A DNA stretch of 64,000 bases from Aminobacter sp. AP02 (GCF_003148805.1 NZ_QGGX01000002.1:1-64000), one strand, 5' to 3'. Numbered from the stretch's first letter, positions 1-13,912 are shown. Program-made: numbers and translations. The notes: generated from the letters alone by a model not told the origin.

Positions 1-186
1 GCACTGCCCGGCGCCGATGCGCTTTTGATCGCCACCGAATGGAAGAACTTCCGCGCGCCTTCCTTCGAGATGATCAAGCAGGCGCTCGCCACACCTGTCA
101 TCTTCGACGGCCGCAACCTCTACGACCCGCGCGTGCTCGCCCGCCACGGCATCGACTACATCTCCATCGGACGCAAGGGAGGCTGA
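1..186 (+). CDS. ugd: UDP-glucose 6-dehydrogenase, C-terminal end (5' truncated by window)
   Basis: The window opens inside a gene; 61 codons remain before TGA at 184-186. The visible end reads [17 protein letters not shown], then [11 protein letters not shown] and a terminal [10 protein letters not shown]. This is the usual C-terminal UDP-binding part of the UDP-glucose/GDP-mannose dehydrogenase family, which oxidises UDP-glucose to UDP-glucuronate for polysaccharide synthesis (rkpK in rhizobia). galU, which makes UDP-glucose, lies 159 bp downstream on the same strand, so the pair makes sense as a sugar-nucleotide cluster. The catalytic Cys and the Rossmann domain are outside the window, so the exact substrate cannot be confirmed. 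Confidence 0.75.
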   Translation, partial: ALPGADALLIATEWKNFRAPSFEMIKQALATPVIFDGRNLYDPRVLARHGIDYISIGRKGG

Positions 187-345
187 CCGCAACATACTGA
201 AATCTTTGTTGATTGCTTATCCAGAGGCAGCTGATTCAGGCCGCCTCAATATTGTCATCAGTTCGGAACAATAGCCGCGCAGAACAGTTACCTTCCGCTG
301 GGAAGGCGATGTTTGCGAAAAGCATGCAAGAACGGGGAGAATTCA

Positions 346-1248
346 ATGGCAATCAGAAAAGTCAGAAAGGCTGTCATTCCGGTGGCAGGTCTCGGCACGC
401 GGTTTTTGCCGGCAACCAAGTCGATGCCGAAGGAAATGCTGCCGGTCGTCGACCGTCCGGTGGTGCAATATGCAGTCGACGAAGCACTTGAAGCCGGCAT
501 CGAGCACATCGTCTTCGTGACGGGCCGCAACAAGGCTGTCATCGAGGACTATTTCGATCTGCATCCCGAACTCATCGGCACGCTCGAACAGGCCGGCAAG
601 GTCCAAGAACTCAAGTCGCTGGAAAGCCTTTTGCCGGTGCCGGGTACCACCAGCTTCACCCGCCAGCAGGCGCCCCACGGCCTTGGCCACGCTGTCTGGT
701 GCGCGCGCGACATCATCGGCGACGAACCTTTTGCGCTCTTGCTGCCCGACATGGTGTCGTTCGGCAAGCGCGGCTGCCTCGCCGAGATCATGGAGCTGTA
801 TGGCGAGACCGGCGGCAATGTCATCGCCGTCGAGCAATGCGCGCCGCATGAGACCCACAAATACGGCATCGTCGGCAAGGGTGTCGACGCCGGCTCGGGG
901 TTCGAGGTGACCGCGATGGTCGAAAAGCCCAAGCCGGCCAATGCGCCGTCGAATTTCTACATCAATGGCCGCTACATCCTGCAGCCGGAAGTCTTTTCGC
1001 TGCTTGGCACGCAGGCGCGCGGTGCCGGCGGTGAGATCCAGCTGACCGATGCGATGGTTCGCCTCGCCGCCGACCAGGCGTTCTTCGCGAGGCCGTTCGA
1101 TGGCCGGATGTTCGACTGCGGCTCGAAGGAAGGCTTCATCCAGGCCAATGTCGCCTTCGCCCTCAAGCGCAAGGACCTCAAGGGCTCGGTGCTGGAAGCC
1201 CTGCGCGAGATGATCGCCGAGCACGACCGCGAAAACATGCCCGCCTGA
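346..1248 (+). CDS. galU: UTP--glucose-1-phosphate uridylyltransferase
   Basis: A 300-residue protein, the normal length for GalU, which makes UDP-glucose and pyrophosphate from UTP and glucose-1-phosphate in the cytoplasm. Residues 9-33 hold the nucleotide-binding signature ([18 protein letters not shown], then [11 protein letters not shown]); EKPKP and DCGSKEGF further on are also typical. I chose the ATG at 346 because GGGGAGA lies just upstream and the family start [12 protein letters not shown] begins there; the frame runs back to a TTG at 313. The product feeds the UDP-glucose dehydrogenase encoded just upstream, hence glycan and exopolysaccharide precursors. A convergent terminator follows. 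Confidence 0.95.
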   Translation: MAIRKVRKAVIPVAGLGTRFLPATKSMPKEMLPVVDRPVVQYAVDEALEAGIEHIVFVTGRNKAVIEDYFDLHPELIGTLEQAGKVQELKSLESLLPVPGTTSFTRQQAPHGLGHAVWCARDIIGDEPFALLLPDMVSFGKRGCLAEIMELYGETGGNVIAVEQCAPHETHKYGIVGKGVDAGSGFEVTAMVEKPKPANAPSNFYINGRYILQPEVFSLLGTQARGAGGEIQLTDAMVRLAADQAFFARPFDGRMFDCGSKEGFIQANVAFALKRKDLKGSVLEALREMIAEHDRENMPA

Positions 1249-1265
1249 TTGGTAGCTCAAAAGGA

Positions 1266-1304
1266 AAGGCCCGCTCGTCAGCCGACAAACGGGCCTCTCC
1301 GTTT
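1266..1304. terminator. Convergent terminator between galU and the mutase gene
   Basis: AGGCCCG (1267-1273) pairs with CGGGCCT (1290-1296) across a 16-nt loop, followed by CTCCGTTTT on the plus strand. It lies in the 65-bp gap between the convergent galU and methylmalonyl-CoA mutase genes. The T run is clearer for galU. Confidence 0.6.
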
Positions 1305-1313
1305 TAAGCCGGC

Positions 1314-3455
1314 TTACTGGTTGCGGCGCTTGCCTTCCATCAGGTCGAGCACAGCGCGTGCCGCATCGAGCACGTTGGTCCCGGGGCCGAACACGGCCGC
1401 GACGCCGTGGTCGAGCAGGTACTCGTAGTCCTGCCGTGGTATGACGCCGCCTACAACGACGATGATGTCCTTGGCGCCCTTGGCCTTCAACGCATCGACC
1501 AGTTGAGGCGCGAGGGTCTTGTGGCCGGCGGCCAGCGACGACATGCCCACGACATGCACTTTCGAAGCAATTGCCGTGTCGGCGGCCTCGCCTGGGGTCT
1601 GGAACAGCGGGCCGGCGATGACCTCGAAACCGATGTCGCCGAAGGCCGAAGCGATGATCTTGGCACCGCGGTCGTGGCCGTCCTGGCCGAGCTTGGCCAC
1701 CATGATGCGCGGCTTCTCGCCTAGTGAGCCGGCAAATTGGTCGAGCCGCGAGACCAGTGTCTGGAACTCTGGTTCGTCGTCGTAGGCCTTGCCGTAGACG
1801 TTTTCGACCACTTCCGGCACCGCCGCATGGTCGCCGAAAGCGCGGCGCATGGCGTCGGAGATCTCGCCAACGGTTGCACGCGCTCGCGACGCCTCGACGG
1901 CGGCGGCCAAAATGTTGCCTTCGCCTGACAGGGCGACCTTTTCGAGGGCAGCAAGCGCCTCTTCCACCCGCTTCGGGTCGCGCTGGCGTCGCGTACGCTC
2001 GATGCGGGCGATCTGGGCCTGGCGGACGGCGGAATTGTCGATCTCGAGAATGTCGATCTCGTCTTCCTGCTCGAGCCGGTACTTGTTGACGCCGACGATG
2101 ACCTCTTCGCCCTTGTCGACGGCGGCCTGACGACGGGTCGCGGCTTCCTCGATCATGCGCTTGGGCAGGCCGGAGGCGACCGCCTTGGTCATGCCGCCCA
2201 TCGCTTCCACTTCCTCGATCAGCGCCCATGCCTTCTCGGCAAGGTCGTTGGTCAGCGCCTCGACATAATAAGAGCCGGCGAGCGGGTCGACGACCTTGGT
2301 CACGCCCGTCTCGTGCTGGAGGATAAGCTGGGTGTTGCGGGCGATGCGGGCCGAAAACTCGGTCGGCAGCGCGATCGCCTCGTCGAAGGAGTTGGTGTGC
2401 AGCGACTGCGTGCCGCCAAGTGCCGCCGACATCGCCTCGAAGGCCGTGCGGACGATGTTGTTGTAGGGATCCTGCTCCTGCAGCGACACGCCCGAGGTCT
2501 GGCAATGCGTGCGCAGCATCAGCGACGACGCCTTGTTCGGCTCGAACTCGGTCATGATGCGCGACCAGAGCAGGCGTGCGGCGCGCAGCTTGGCGGCCTC
2601 CATGAAGAAGTTCATCCCGATGGCGAAGAAGAACGACAGCCGCCCGGCGAAGTCGTCGACATTGAGCCCCTTCTTCAGCGCCGCGCGTACATATTCGCGC
2701 CCGTCGGCCAGCGTGAAGGCCAGTTCCTGCACCAGCGTCGAGCCGGCCTCCTGCATGTGGTAGCCGGAGATCGAGATCGAGTTGAACTTCGGCATCTCCC
2801 TGGCCGTGTATTCGATGATATCGGCGACGATGCGCATCGAGGGCTCGGGCGGGTAGATGTAGGTGTTGCGGACCATGAACTCCTTGAGGATGTCGTTCTG
2901 GATGGTCCCCGAGAGCTGTTCTCGCGGCACGCCCTGTTCCTCGCCGGCAACGATGAAGTTGGCGAGGATCGGGATCACCGCGCCGTTCATCGTCATCGAC
3001 ACGGAGATCTTTTCGAGCGGGATGCCGTCGAACAGGATCTTCATGTCCTCGACCGAGTCGATCGCAACGCCGGCCTTGCCGACATCGCCCTCGACGCGCG
3101 GATGGTCGCTGTCGTAGCCGCGATGGGTAGCAAGGTCGAAAGCCACCGACACGCCTTGCTGGCCGGCGGCGAGTGCCTTGCGGTAGAAATTGTTGGACGC
3201 TTCGGCCGTCGAGAAGCCGGCATACTGCCGGATCGTCCAGGGACGGCCGGTATACATCGTAGCGCGTGGGCCACGCAGGAACGGCGCGAAGCCGGGCATG
3301 GAATCGAGATTGTCGATGCCGGAGAGGTCGTCGGCCGTGTAGAGCGGCTTGACGTCGATGCCTTCGGGCGTATTCCACACAAGCGTATCCGGCGACGCCT
3401 TGATCTCGCGTTCGGCGAGCTTTTTCCACGATTCAATCGATGGTTTGTCGGTCAT
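1314..3455 (-). CDS. scpA: Methylmalonyl-CoA mutase, single-chain
   Basis: A 713-residue B12-dependent mutase converting methylmalonyl-CoA to succinyl-CoA, the last step of propionyl-CoA assimilation (bhbA in Sinorhizobium; scpA is a common annotation symbol). The N-terminal TIM-barrel part contains [20 protein letters not shown] and [19 protein letters not shown]. The C-terminal cobalamin domain starts near residue 583 and carries the DxHxxG motif as GQDGHDRG (about 590-597), whose His ligates cobalt. Start chosen at [10 protein letters not shown]; an upstream in-frame start would add 11 residues of repeat-like sequence. It is the last gene of the bioY-pccB-pccA-mutase series, 64 bp after pccA. 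No methylmalonyl-CoA epimerase gene is in the window. Confidence 0.95.
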   Translation of the reverse strand: MTDKPSIESWKKLAEREIKASPDTLVWNTPEGIDVKPLYTADDLSGIDNLDSMPGFAPFLRGPRATMYTGRPWTIRQYAGFSTAEASNNFYRKALAAGQQGVSVAFDLATHRGYDSDHPRVEGDVGKAGVAIDSVEDMKILFDGIPLEKISVSMTMNGAVIPILANFIVAGEEQGVPREQLSGTIQNDILKEFMVRNTYIYPPEPSMRIVADIIEYTAREMPKFNSISISGYHMQEAGSTLVQELAFTLADGREYVRAALKKGLNVDDFAGRLSFFFAIGMNFFMEAAKLRAARLLWSRIMTEFEPNKASSLMLRTHCQTSGVSLQEQDPYNNIVRTAFEAMSAALGGTQSLHTNSFDEAIALPTEFSARIARNTQLILQHETGVTKVVDPLAGSYYVEALTNDLAEKAWALIEEVEAMGGMTKAVASGLPKRMIEEAATRRQAAVDKGEEVIVGVNKYRLEQEDEIDILEIDNSAVRQAQIARIERTRRQRDPKRVEEALAALEKVALSGEGNILAAAVEASRARATVGEISDAMRRAFGDHAAVPEVVENVYGKAYDDEPEFQTLVSRLDQFAGSLGEKPRIMVAKLGQDGHDRGAKIIASAFGDIGFEVIAGPLFQTPGEAADTAIASKVHVVGMSSLAAGHKTLAPQLVDALKAKGAKDIIVVVGGVIPRQDYEYLLDHGVAAVFGPGTNVLDAARAVLDLMEGKRRNQ

Positions 3456-3477
3456 TGGGGCCTCCTCGGACGCCGGC

Positions 3478-3505
3478 TTCCTCCCCACAAGGGGGAGGGT
3501 GAAAG
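3478..3505. repeat. Short intergenic palindrome, type B
   Basis: CCTCCCC-ACAA-GGGGGAGGG hairpin lying between pccA and the mutase gene. It is the same sequence as the cores at 9799-9929 and 13913-14030. It sits inside an operon, so it could also act as an mRNA processing or stability hairpin. Confidence 0.7.
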
Positions 3506-3519
3506 TGCCCGGACTTCCA

Positions 3520-5523
3520 TCACTCGAATTCCATGATCAGCTCGTCGACGGCGAGGCTTTCGCCAGCGGTTGCCGCGACGCGCTTGACCGTGCCCTTGCG
3601 CTCGGCGCGCAGCACGTTTTCCATCTTCATCGCTTCGACCGTCGCCAGCGACTGGCCGGCCTCGACCTCGTCGCCCTGCTTGACCAGGATCGACGTCACC
3701 ACGCCCGGCATCGGGCAGAGCAGCATCTTGGAGGTATCCGGCGGAAGCTTGACCGGCATCAGTTTTGCCAGTTCCGCGACGCGCGGGCTGCGCACATGCG
3801 CCACCACGTCCATGCCGCGCCAGCGCAGGCGCCAGCCGGTGCCGGAACGCGCGGTCTTGACGCCGATCGAGCTGCCGCCAACGGCGAAGTTGGCGTGCAG
3901 ATGACCAGGCAGCCAGTCACTCGAAACAGTAAGCGCTGTGCCATCGTCGAACGCGACAACCGTGCCGTCGGCACCGTCCTTGACCTGCAGCGGCAGGGTG
4001 AAACCGCCGAGCGTCACCACCCAGTCGGCACCCACCGGGCGCTGATGGTTGGCGAGCGCGCCGGAAATCTGGGCACCGCGGCGCTGCATCGACAGGTTGA
4101 TGAGGGCGGCCACGCCGGCAAGCTTCTTGGCATCGGCCTCGGAAGGCGCGACGCCTGAGAAGCCGTCGGGATATTCCTCGGCGATGAAGGCAGTGGTGAT
4201 GGCGCCCGAGCGGAAGCGCGGATGATCCATGACGGCCGACAGGAACGGCAGATTGTGGCCGATGCCTTCGACCTCGAAATCGTCGAGCGCGCGGCCCATG
4301 ACCTCGATGGCGGTGGCGCGATCCGGCGCCCAGCTGCACAGCTTGGCGATCATCGGGTCGTAATACATCGAGATTTCGCCGCCCTCGAACACGCCGGTGT
4401 CGTTGCGCACCACCGTGCCGTCGTCGCGCTTGCCTTCGACGGGTGGGCGGTAGCGGGTCAGACGGCCGATCGACGGCAGGAAGTTGCGGTAGGGGTCTTC
4501 GGCGTAGAGCCGGCTTTCGATCGCCCAGCCGTTCAGCTTGATGTCGTCCTGGGTGAAACGCAGCTTTTCGCCCGCGGCAACGCGGATCATCTCCTCGACG
4601 AGGTCGATGCCTGTGATCAGCTCGGTCACCGGATGCTCGACCTGGAGACGCGTGTTCATCTCGAGGAAGTAGAATTTGCGATCGCCGTCGACGATGAACT
4701 CGACAGTGCCGGCCGAGAAATAGCCGACCGCCTTGCCCAGCGCCACTGCCTGCTCGCCCATCGCCTTGCGGGTGGCGGCGTCGAGGAAGGGCGAGGGCGC
4801 TTCTTCGATGACCTTCTGGTTGCGGCGCTGGATCGAGCATTCGCGCTCGCCGAGATAAAGCAGGTTGCCGTGCTGGTCGCCCAGCACCTGGATCTCGATA
4901 TGGCGCGGCTGGGTGACGAATTTTTCGATGAAGATGCGGTCGTCGCCGAATGACGATTTCGCCTCGTTCTTCGACGACTGGAAGCCCTCGCGCGCCTCGG
5001 CGTCGTTCCAGGCGATGCGCATGCCCTTGCCGCCGCCACCGGCGGAAGCCTTGATCATCACGGGATAGCCGATCGAATTGGCGATCTTCACCGCCTCATT
5101 GGCATCCTCGATCAGGCCCATATGGCCCGGCACGGTAGAAACACCGGCCGAGGCCGCGATCTTCTTGGAGGTGATCTTGTCACCCATCGCCTCGATGGCT
5201 ACTGGCGGCGGTCCGATGAAGGCGACGCCCTCGGCCTTCAGAGCCTCGGCGAAATTCGAGTTTTCCGACAGAAAGCCGTAGCCCGGATGTACCGCGTCCG
5301 CGCCGGTCTGGCGGATGGCATCGATGATCTTCTGGATGACGATGTAGGACTGGTTCGACGGTGCCGGACCGATATGGACGGCCTCGTCGGCCATCTTCAC
5401 ATGCAGCGCCTCGCGGTCGGCGTCGGAATAGACAGCGACCGTTGCGATACCGAGCTTCTGGGCGGTCTTGATGACCCGGCAGGCGATCTCGCCACGATTG
5501 GCGATGAGGATTTTCTTGAACAT
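3520..5523 (-). CDS. pccA: Propionyl/acetyl-CoA carboxylase, biotin-carrying alpha subunit
   Basis: A 667-residue protein combining biotin carboxylase and biotin carboxyl carrier domains; it carboxylates biotin with ATP and bicarbonate for transfer to propionyl-CoA. [17 protein letters not shown] at the N-terminus is the classic biotin carboxylase start; [15 protein letters not shown] is the ATP-grasp glycine loop; [14 protein letters not shown] is the active-site strand. The biotinylation motif EAMKMEN lies near the C-terminus with the acceptor Lys at about 633. Start chosen at MFKK, 11 bp after the pccB stop codon, rather than 14 codons upstream inside pccB. Propionyl-CoA rather than acetyl-CoA specificity is inferred from the mutase downstream and PccR nearby. 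Confidence 0.95.
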   Translation of the reverse strand: MFKKILIANRGEIACRVIKTAQKLGIATVAVYSDADREALHVKMADEAVHIGPAPSNQSYIVIQKIIDAIRQTGADAVHPGYGFLSENSNFAEALKAEGVAFIGPPPVAIEAMGDKITSKKIAASAGVSTVPGHMGLIEDANEAVKIANSIGYPVMIKASAGGGGKGMRIAWNDAEAREGFQSSKNEAKSSFGDDRIFIEKFVTQPRHIEIQVLGDQHGNLLYLGERECSIQRRNQKVIEEAPSPFLDAATRKAMGEQAVALGKAVGYFSAGTVEFIVDGDRKFYFLEMNTRLQVEHPVTELITGIDLVEEMIRVAAGEKLRFTQDDIKLNGWAIESRLYAEDPYRNFLPSIGRLTRYRPPVEGKRDDGTVVRNDTGVFEGGEISMYYDPMIAKLCSWAPDRATAIEVMGRALDDFEVEGIGHNLPFLSAVMDHPRFRSGAITTAFIAEEYPDGFSGVAPSEADAKKLAGVAALINLSMQRRGAQISGALANHQRPVGADWVVTLGGFTLPLQVKDGADGTVVAFDDGTALTVSSDWLPGHLHANFAVGGSSIGVKTARSGTGWRLRWRGMDVVAHVRSPRVAELAKLMPVKLPPDTSKMLLCPMPGVVTSILVKQGDEVEAGQSLATVEAMKMENVLRAERKGTVKRVAATAGESLAVDELIMEFE

Positions 5524-5534
5524 GTCTGACCTGC

Positions 5535-7067
5535 TCACAAAGGAATCGTGTCGTGCTTCTTCCACGGCGCTTCGACCTTCTTGCCGCGCAGGGCGGCGAA
5601 GGCGCGGGCGATGCGGCGGCGCGACGAATGCGGCATGATCACCTCGTCGATGAAGCCGCGTTCGGCGGCGACGAAGGGATTGGCGAAGCGTTCTTCATAT
5701 TCCTTGGTGCGCGCGGCGATCTTTTCGGGATTGCCGAGTTCCGAGCGGTAGAGGATTTCGGTCGCGCCCTTGGCACCCATCACCGCGATCTCGGCGGTCG
5801 GCCAGGCGTAGTTGATGTCGGCGCCGATATGCTTGGACGCCATGACGTCGTAGGCGCCGCCATAGGCTTTTCGCGTGATCAGCGTGACCATGGGAACTGT
5901 CGCCTGCGAATAGGCGAACAACAGCTTGGCGCCGTGCTTGATGACGCCGCCATATTCCTGAGCCGTTCCCGGCAGGAAGCCCGGCACGTCGACCAAAGTC
6001 AGGATCGGGATCGAAAACGCATCGCAGAAACGGACGAAACGCGCCGCCTTGCGCGAGGAGTCGATGTCGAGGCAGCCGGCCAGCACCATCGGCTGGTTGG
6101 CGATGACGCCGACGCTCTGGCCTTCGATGCGCATGAAGCCGGTGATGATGTTCTTGGCGAAGGCCTCCTGGATCTCGAAGAAATCGCCTTCGTCGGCAAT
6201 TGCCAGGATCAGCTCCTTCATGTCGTAGGGCTTGGCCGCGCTGTCGGGGATCAGCGTGTCGAGACGCTTCTCCAGCCGTGCCGGGTCGTCGTGGAACGGC
6301 CGAACTGGCGGCTTCTCGCGGTTGTTCAGCGGCAGGAAGTCAAACAGCAGGCGAACCTGCTCCAGCGCTTCGATGTCGTTTTCATAAGCGCCGTCGGCGA
6401 CCGAGGACTTCGAGGTGTGGGTGCGCGCGCCGCCCAGTTCCTCGGCGGTGACGATTTCGTTGGTGACTGTCTTCACCACGTCCGGACCGGTGACGAACAT
6501 GTAGGACGAGTCGCGCACCATGAAGATGAAGTCGGTCATGGCTGGCGAATAGACAGCACCACCGGCGCAGGGGCCCATGATGACGGAGATCTGCGGCACC
6601 ATACCCGAGGCATCGACATTGCGCTTGAACACGTCGGCATAGCCGGCGAGCGAGGCCACGCCTTCCTGGATGCGGGCGCCGCCGGAATCGTTGAGGCCGA
6701 TGACGGGCGCGCCGTTGCGCATCGCCATGTCCATGATCTTGCAGATCTTCTGGGCATGGGTTTCGGACAGCGAACCGCCGAGCACGGTGAAGTCCTGGGA
6801 GAAGACATAGACAAGGCGGCCGTTGATGGTGCCCCAGCCGGTGACGACGCCGTCGCCTGCCACCTTCTGCTCGGCCATGCCGAACTCGGTGGTGCGGTGG
6901 GTCACATACATGTCGAACTCTTCGAAGGACCCTTCGTCGAGCAGGACGTCGATGCGCTCGCGCGCCGTCAGCTTGCCCTTGGCATGCTGGGCGTCGATGC
7001 GCTTCTGGCCGCCGCCGAGGCGGGCTTCGGTGCGGCGGGCTTCAAGCTGTTCGAGAACGGCGCGCAT
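5535..7067 (-). CDS. pccB: Propionyl-CoA carboxylase, carboxyltransferase beta subunit
   Basis: 510 residues, the usual length for PccB; transfers the carboxyl group from biotin to propionyl-CoA to give methylmalonyl-CoA. Family features include [19 protein letters not shown], the crotonase-fold segment [31 protein letters not shown] and [16 protein letters not shown]. The frame stays open to 7682, but the start is placed at 7067 ([12 protein letters not shown]) because this is where the family begins and because the ATG overlaps the bioY stop codon as TGATG, suggesting translational coupling. It forms the carboxylase with pccA immediately downstream. Confidence 0.96.
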   Translation of the reverse strand: MRAVLEQLEARRTEARLGGGQKRIDAQHAKGKLTARERIDVLLDEGSFEEFDMYVTHRTTEFGMAEQKVAGDGVVTGWGTINGRLVYVFSQDFTVLGGSLSETHAQKICKIMDMAMRNGAPVIGLNDSGGARIQEGVASLAGYADVFKRNVDASGMVPQISVIMGPCAGGAVYSPAMTDFIFMVRDSSYMFVTGPDVVKTVTNEIVTAEELGGARTHTSKSSVADGAYENDIEALEQVRLLFDFLPLNNREKPPVRPFHDDPARLEKRLDTLIPDSAAKPYDMKELILAIADEGDFFEIQEAFAKNIITGFMRIEGQSVGVIANQPMVLAGCLDIDSSRKAARFVRFCDAFSIPILTLVDVPGFLPGTAQEYGGVIKHGAKLLFAYSQATVPMVTLITRKAYGGAYDVMASKHIGADINYAWPTAEIAVMGAKGATEILYRSELGNPEKIAARTKEYEERFANPFVAAERGFIDEVIMPHSSRRRIARAFAALRGKKVEAPWKKHDTIPL

Positions 7068-7648
7068 CAGTTCATGCCCTTGTGAGAAAGCCACTTCCAG
7101 GCGGCGGGGAAGGCAATCGCCGCAAGCACGGCCTTGGCGATGTCGCCTGGGATGAAGGGATAGAGGCCGAAGGCCAGCACCGGCTTGTCGAAGCCGATGA
7201 CCGAGCCGAGCCAGAGCAGGCCGGGCACGTAGATGACTGCGCCTGCGAGCAGGGCAGCAGCCATGGCAGAAAGCGGGTTGCGGTCCCAGCCGCGCTCGGC
7301 CAGCCATCCGGCAAGCAGTGCGGCTGGCAGGTAGCCGAGGAGGTATCCACCCGTCGGCCCCATCATGTAGGCGAGCCCGATGCCCTTTTCCGGTGTGCCG
7401 GCGAAGACCGGCAGGCCAAGCGCGCCCTGCAGGAGGTAGAGCGCGACGGCGGCAGCGCCACGTACCGGACCGAGCGCCAGGCCAAGCCCGATCACGACAA
7501 GCGTCTGCATGGTCATCGGCACGGGGTAGAACGGCACCTGGACCTTGGCCGACAGCGTCAGAAGCAACGAACCTGCGACGACGGCGATGACATCCATGGT
7601 GGTGAACTGGCTGGCTGGCCTGCTGGCTGCGGCTTGGTAGAGCGTCAT
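7067..7648 (-). CDS. bioY: Biotin transporter BioY (ECF-type S component)
   Basis: A 193-residue integral membrane protein of the BioY family, the substrate-binding component of energy-coupling-factor biotin importers. It shows about six hydrophobic segments and the family motifs [13 protein letters not shown] near the N-terminus, [14 protein letters not shown], and the glycine-rich [13 protein letters not shown]. It is the first gene of the operon and its TGA overlaps the pccB ATG by one base. No bioM/bioN (ATPase and T component) lie beside it, so it works alone, as some BioY proteins do, or with partners elsewhere. Placing biotin import ahead of a biotin-dependent carboxylase is a sensible functional coupling. 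Confidence 0.93.
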   Translation of the reverse strand: MTLYQAAASRPASQFTTMDVIAVVAGSLLLTLSAKVQVPFYPVPMTMQTLVVIGLGLALGPVRGAAAVALYLLQGALGLPVFAGTPEKGIGLAYMMGPTGGYLLGYLPAALLAGWLAERGWDRNPLSAMAAALLAGAVIYVPGLLWLGSVIGFDKPVLAFGLYPFIPGDIAKAVLAAIAFPAAWKWLSHKGMN

Positions 7649-7790
7649 GAGCTTTCTCCCGCGCTACGAGTTTGAAAAACAATGGCCTCTCGCCGCGTCA
7701 GCGGCAAGCAGCGAAGTTGGCGCAATAGCCCTATGGCGCGCGCAGGAAAACAGTTGAAAGTGTGCGAAAGCGTAATATACAAATTCGAGA

Positions 7791-7813
7791 ACTGTAAATT
7801 GCGAATTTGCAAA
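7791..7813. promoter_or_regulatory. Candidate PccR/ScfR operator
   Basis: A perfect TTTGCAAA lies at 7806-7813, ending one base before the pccR ATG. It is preceded in tandem by ATTGCGAA (7798-7805), and by ACTGTAAA (7791-7798). TTTGCAAA is the half-site I recall for the RamB/PrpR/ScfR regulators, including Rhodobacter PccR (paired copies spaced by 4). The position over the start codon suggests autorepression. TTTGAAAA at 7671-7678, near the bioY start, and GTGCGAAA (7762-7769) are weaker look-alikes. Confidence 0.45.
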
Positions 7814-7814
7814 C

Positions 7815-9227
7815 ATGGCGTCACGCAAACTCTATATCGGCCGCAAGGTGCGCGAGCTGCGCGAAGCCAACAAGCTGACGCAGGCGAGCTTCGCCGAACG
7901 CATCGGCATCTCGACGAGCTATCTCAACCAGATCGAAAACAACCAGCGCCCGGTTTCGGCCTCGGTTCTGCTCGCGCTCGCCGAAAAATTCCAGATCGAC
8001 ATATCAGAGATTTCGCAAGGCGACGGCGACCGGCTGTTGTCGGCTCTATCGGAAGCACTCAGCGATCCGCTGTTCGAAAACTACGCGCCGAATTTGCAGG
8101 AGCTGAAGCTGGTGACGCAGAACGCGCCGGGTTTTGCCCGGGCGCTGATCTCGGCCCACCAGGCCTACCGCCGCAACAGCGAGCAGCTTGCCAGCCTCGA
8201 CGACACGCTTGGCAAGAGCATCGGCCTGACCGAGCCGACGCCTTACGAGGAGGTCCGCGACTTCTTCCATTTCGTCGACAACTACATCCATAGCCTTGAT
8301 GTTGCCGCCGAGCGGCTGGCCAATGAACTCGGCATCGACGAGCGCGACAGCTACACGGCGCTTTCCGGGCATCTCGAAAGCCGCCACGGCGTGCGCATCG
8401 CCCGTGCCGACGCCAATGATGACGCGCTCAGGCGCTTCGATCCCAAGTCGGGCGTGCTGTTTCTCAACACCTATTCGCCGGTCGCCACCCGCAGTTTCCA
8501 GATCGCCTTCCAGATCGCCGAGATGGAGATGGAAACCGAGATTGCGCAGATCGCGCGCACCGCCGACTTCCGCACCAGCGAGGCACTGGAGATCTGCAAG
8601 ATGGGCCTGCGCAACTATTTCGCCGGCGCGCTGACCCTGCCTTATCAGGCTTTCATGAAGGCAGCGGGGGAGCTACGCCACGATCTGGAACTTCTGGCGG
8701 CGCATTTCGGCGCCAGCATCGAGCAGGTCGCGCACCGCCTCAGTACCTTGCAGAGGCCGGGCCACAAGGGCGTGCCGATTTTTTTTGCCCGCATCGACCG
8801 CGCCGGCAACATCACCAAGCGCCATAGCGCCGCCAAGCTGCAGTTCGCCCGCTTCGGCGCGGCGTGCCCGCTGTGGAACGTGCACCAGGCCTTCGAGACG
8901 CCGGGACGCATCATCCGGCAGCTGGCCGAAACGCCCGATGGCGCGCGCTATCTGTGCATTGCGACGGAGATTTCCAAGGGCGGCGGCGGCTTCAACGCGC
9001 CGCATCGCCGCTACGCCATCGCACTTGGTTGCGAGGTCGCCTACGCCCGCGACTTCGTTTATGCCGACGGGCTGGAGTTGGGCAGCAAGACCGCCTTCGA
9101 CCCCATCGGCATCTCATGCCGCATCTGCGAGCGCACCAATTGCCAGCAGCGCGCCGTGCCGCCGCTCAAGCGCAAGCTGGTCATCGACAAGGACGTCAGG
9201 CATCCGCTGCCGTACCGGATCGGCTGA
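7815..9227 (+). CDS. pccR: Short-chain fatty acyl-CoA regulator, XRE family (PccR/ScfR type)
   Basis: 470-residue DNA-binding regulator of the ScfR group (relatives RamB, PrpR and Rhodobacter PccR), which sense acyl-CoA and control propionyl-CoA or acetyl-CoA assimilation genes. Residues 8-62 form an XRE helix-turn-helix (VRELREANKLTQASFAERIG, then STSYLNQIENNQRPVSASVL). The middle resembles the IrrE/ImmA-like domain; the C-terminus contains ISCRICERTNCQQRAVPP, the Cys-rich end typical of the group. It is divergent from bioY-pccB-pccA-mutase across 166 bp, which strongly suggests it activates that operon. A TTTGCAAA site touches its own start codon. Confidence 0.88.
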   Translation: MASRKLYIGRKVRELREANKLTQASFAERIGISTSYLNQIENNQRPVSASVLLALAEKFQIDISEISQGDGDRLLSALSEALSDPLFENYAPNLQELKLVTQNAPGFARALISAHQAYRRNSEQLASLDDTLGKSIGLTEPTPYEEVRDFFHFVDNYIHSLDVAAERLANELGIDERDSYTALSGHLESRHGVRIARADANDDALRRFDPKSGVLFLNTYSPVATRSFQIAFQIAEMEMETEIAQIARTADFRTSEALEICKMGLRNYFAGALTLPYQAFMKAAGELRHDLELLAAHFGASIEQVAHRLSTLQRPGHKGVPIFFARIDRAGNITKRHSAAKLQFARFGAACPLWNVHQAFETPGRIIRQLAETPDGARYLCIATEISKGGGGFNAPHRRYAIALGCEVAYARDFVYADGLELGSKTAFDPIGISCRICERTNCQQRAVPPLKRKLVIDKDVRHPLPYRIG

Positions 9228-9237
9228 CGCTGAATTG

Positions 9238-9392
9238 CCCCTCACCCTTACCTCTCCCCGTGAAGGACGGGGAGAGGGGGGCGTCAGCGTAGCGGCTGAG
9301 CCTTCAACGTCTGATGTAAAGTGAGGCGTAGCGGCAGATGCCCCTTCTCCCCGTCGTTACGGGGAGAAGGTGCCGGCAGGCGGATGAGGGGC
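9238..9392. repeat. Pair of intergenic palindromes, type A
   Basis: Two hairpins lie between pccR and the DUF423 gene. The first (9238-9282) has CTCTCCCCGT pairing with ACGGGGAGAG. The second (9340-9392) has CTTCTCCCCGT pairing with ACGGGGAGAAG, followed by GTGCCGGCAGGCGGATGAGG. The same two hairpins recur in the reverse orientation at 53763-53878 and as a variant at 12418-12530. Confidence 0.75.
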
Positions 9393-9411
9393 GGCGCAAG
9401 CCTGTCCGAGC

Positions 9412-9765
9412 CTAGTCCCTGCGCGCCACCACCCCGCCAACCGCCAGCATCAGCCAACCCAAAATCATGCCGGTGCCGCCGACGGGAGCGGCGAAAGGAA
9501 ACAGGCGCTGGCCGAGAAATTCGCGGGCCAGAAGGTCGCCGGAAAATAGCAGGGCCGCCACGAGAAGAATGGCTGCGCCAATGTGGAGAATTCTCCTGCC
9601 GGCGACAACCAGCGACAGCGCGATCAGCGCTGGAGCGTGAAAGAGCAGGAAATTGGCGGCGGTTGCGACATTGGCGCTGCCGCCATGGGTTGCCGCCGCC
9701 GACAGCGCCACGCCCGCAGCACCAAACAGTGCGCCTGCCGCAAACAAGAACCGGTCGAATTTCAT
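9412..9765 (-). CDS. DUF423 family small membrane protein
   Basis: 117 residues with four hydrophobic segments, matching the length and layout of the DUF423 (YgdD-like) inner-membrane family: an N-terminal segment LFAAGALFGAAGVALSAAATH, a second helix around LLFHAPALIALSLVVAG, a third at ILLVAALLFSGDLLAR and a last at GGTGMILGWLMLAVGG. The His after the first helix and the FHAPAL stretch are characteristic. Start set at MKFDRFLF rather than seven codons upstream. Function unknown. It is a single gene flanked on both sides by palindromic repeats. Confidence 0.8.
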   Translation of the reverse strand: MKFDRFLFAAGALFGAAGVALSAAATHGGSANVATAANFLLFHAPALIALSLVVAGRRILHIGAAILLVAALLFSGDLLAREFLGQRLFPFAAPVGGTGMILGWLMLAVGGVVARRD

Positions 9766-9798
9766 ACTTTTTGCTCCTGCTTTCACACACCGGCGGCA

Positions 9799-9929
9799 CC
9801 CCCACCCCTAACCCCTCCCCACAAGGGAGAGGGGAATTTCCCGCAACGTCCCGCGCCGATATCTAACGATGCAGAAGCCGCACAACAACGTCCCCCTCCC
9901 CCTTGTGGGGAGGGGTTAGGGGTGGGGGT
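9799..9929. repeat. Inverted pair of type B palindromes
   Basis: 9799-9834 reads CCCCCACCCCTAACCCCTCC and then CCACAAGGGAGAGGGG. 9892-9929 is the inverted copy (CCCCTCCCCCTTGTGGGGAG, then GGGTTAGGGGTGGGGG). About 57 bp separate the arms, so a larger stem could form between them. They fill most of the gap before tex. Confidence 0.75.
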
Positions 9930-10083
9930 ATCTCTACATGCCATCATTGTAGCGTATGGTGCGCCGATTGCCGCAGGATGGCCGCTTTCCTGTGGACCTT
10001 GAACAAGCGCGGCTGATTGGGCGTTTGGCGTTCGCGCCGCCAGTCACTATGTTCGCGCACCGTTCAACAGGCACCAGGATTCC

Positions 10084-12393
<2,310 letters not shown>

Positions 12394-12417
12394 CGCGCGA
12401 GGCGCGACGTGGACGCC

Positions 12418-12530
12418 TCCCTCTCCCCGTTGTTCACGGGGAGAGGGTAAGGGTGAGGGGCAATCTCGGCCCGTTTGCGCTGCCCTCATCTGCCTGCCGG
12501 CATCTTCTCCCCGTAAGAACGGGGAGAAGA
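12418..12530. repeat. Pair of type A palindromes before argG
   Basis: 12418-12461 contains CTCTCCCCGT paired with ACGGGGAGAG and then GGTAAGGGTGAGGGGC. 12484-12530 contains CTCATCTGCCTGCCGGCATC followed by a TTCTCCCCG/CGGGGAGAA hairpin. The two units are in the opposite order to the 53763-53878 pair. The remaining 155 bp to argG hold no recognisable gene. Confidence 0.75.
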
Positions 12531-12685
12531 ACGCTGTCCGCAACGCCGCATCCTTTCTGGAACGCACCGCACCTGCCATCCCGTGCTCCCCCAGCGGCAT
12601 CATCGCCCTTGCCCGGCTCGCCGTTCGTGCTTAGAAAGCGCGGGAAAACGCGGCCCTGGCCGCATGCGAAAGGTGCCGTGATCCC

Positions 12686-13903
<1,218 letters not shown>

Positions 13904-13912
13904 TCCAGGATT

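Noticed and set aside
343-3429. A 1028-codon open frame on the minus strand across galU and the mutase gene
   Set aside because: It is an antisense or off-frame shadow: Arg/Ala-rich low-quality text, while galU and the mutase have full family motifs in other frames. High GC makes such frames common.
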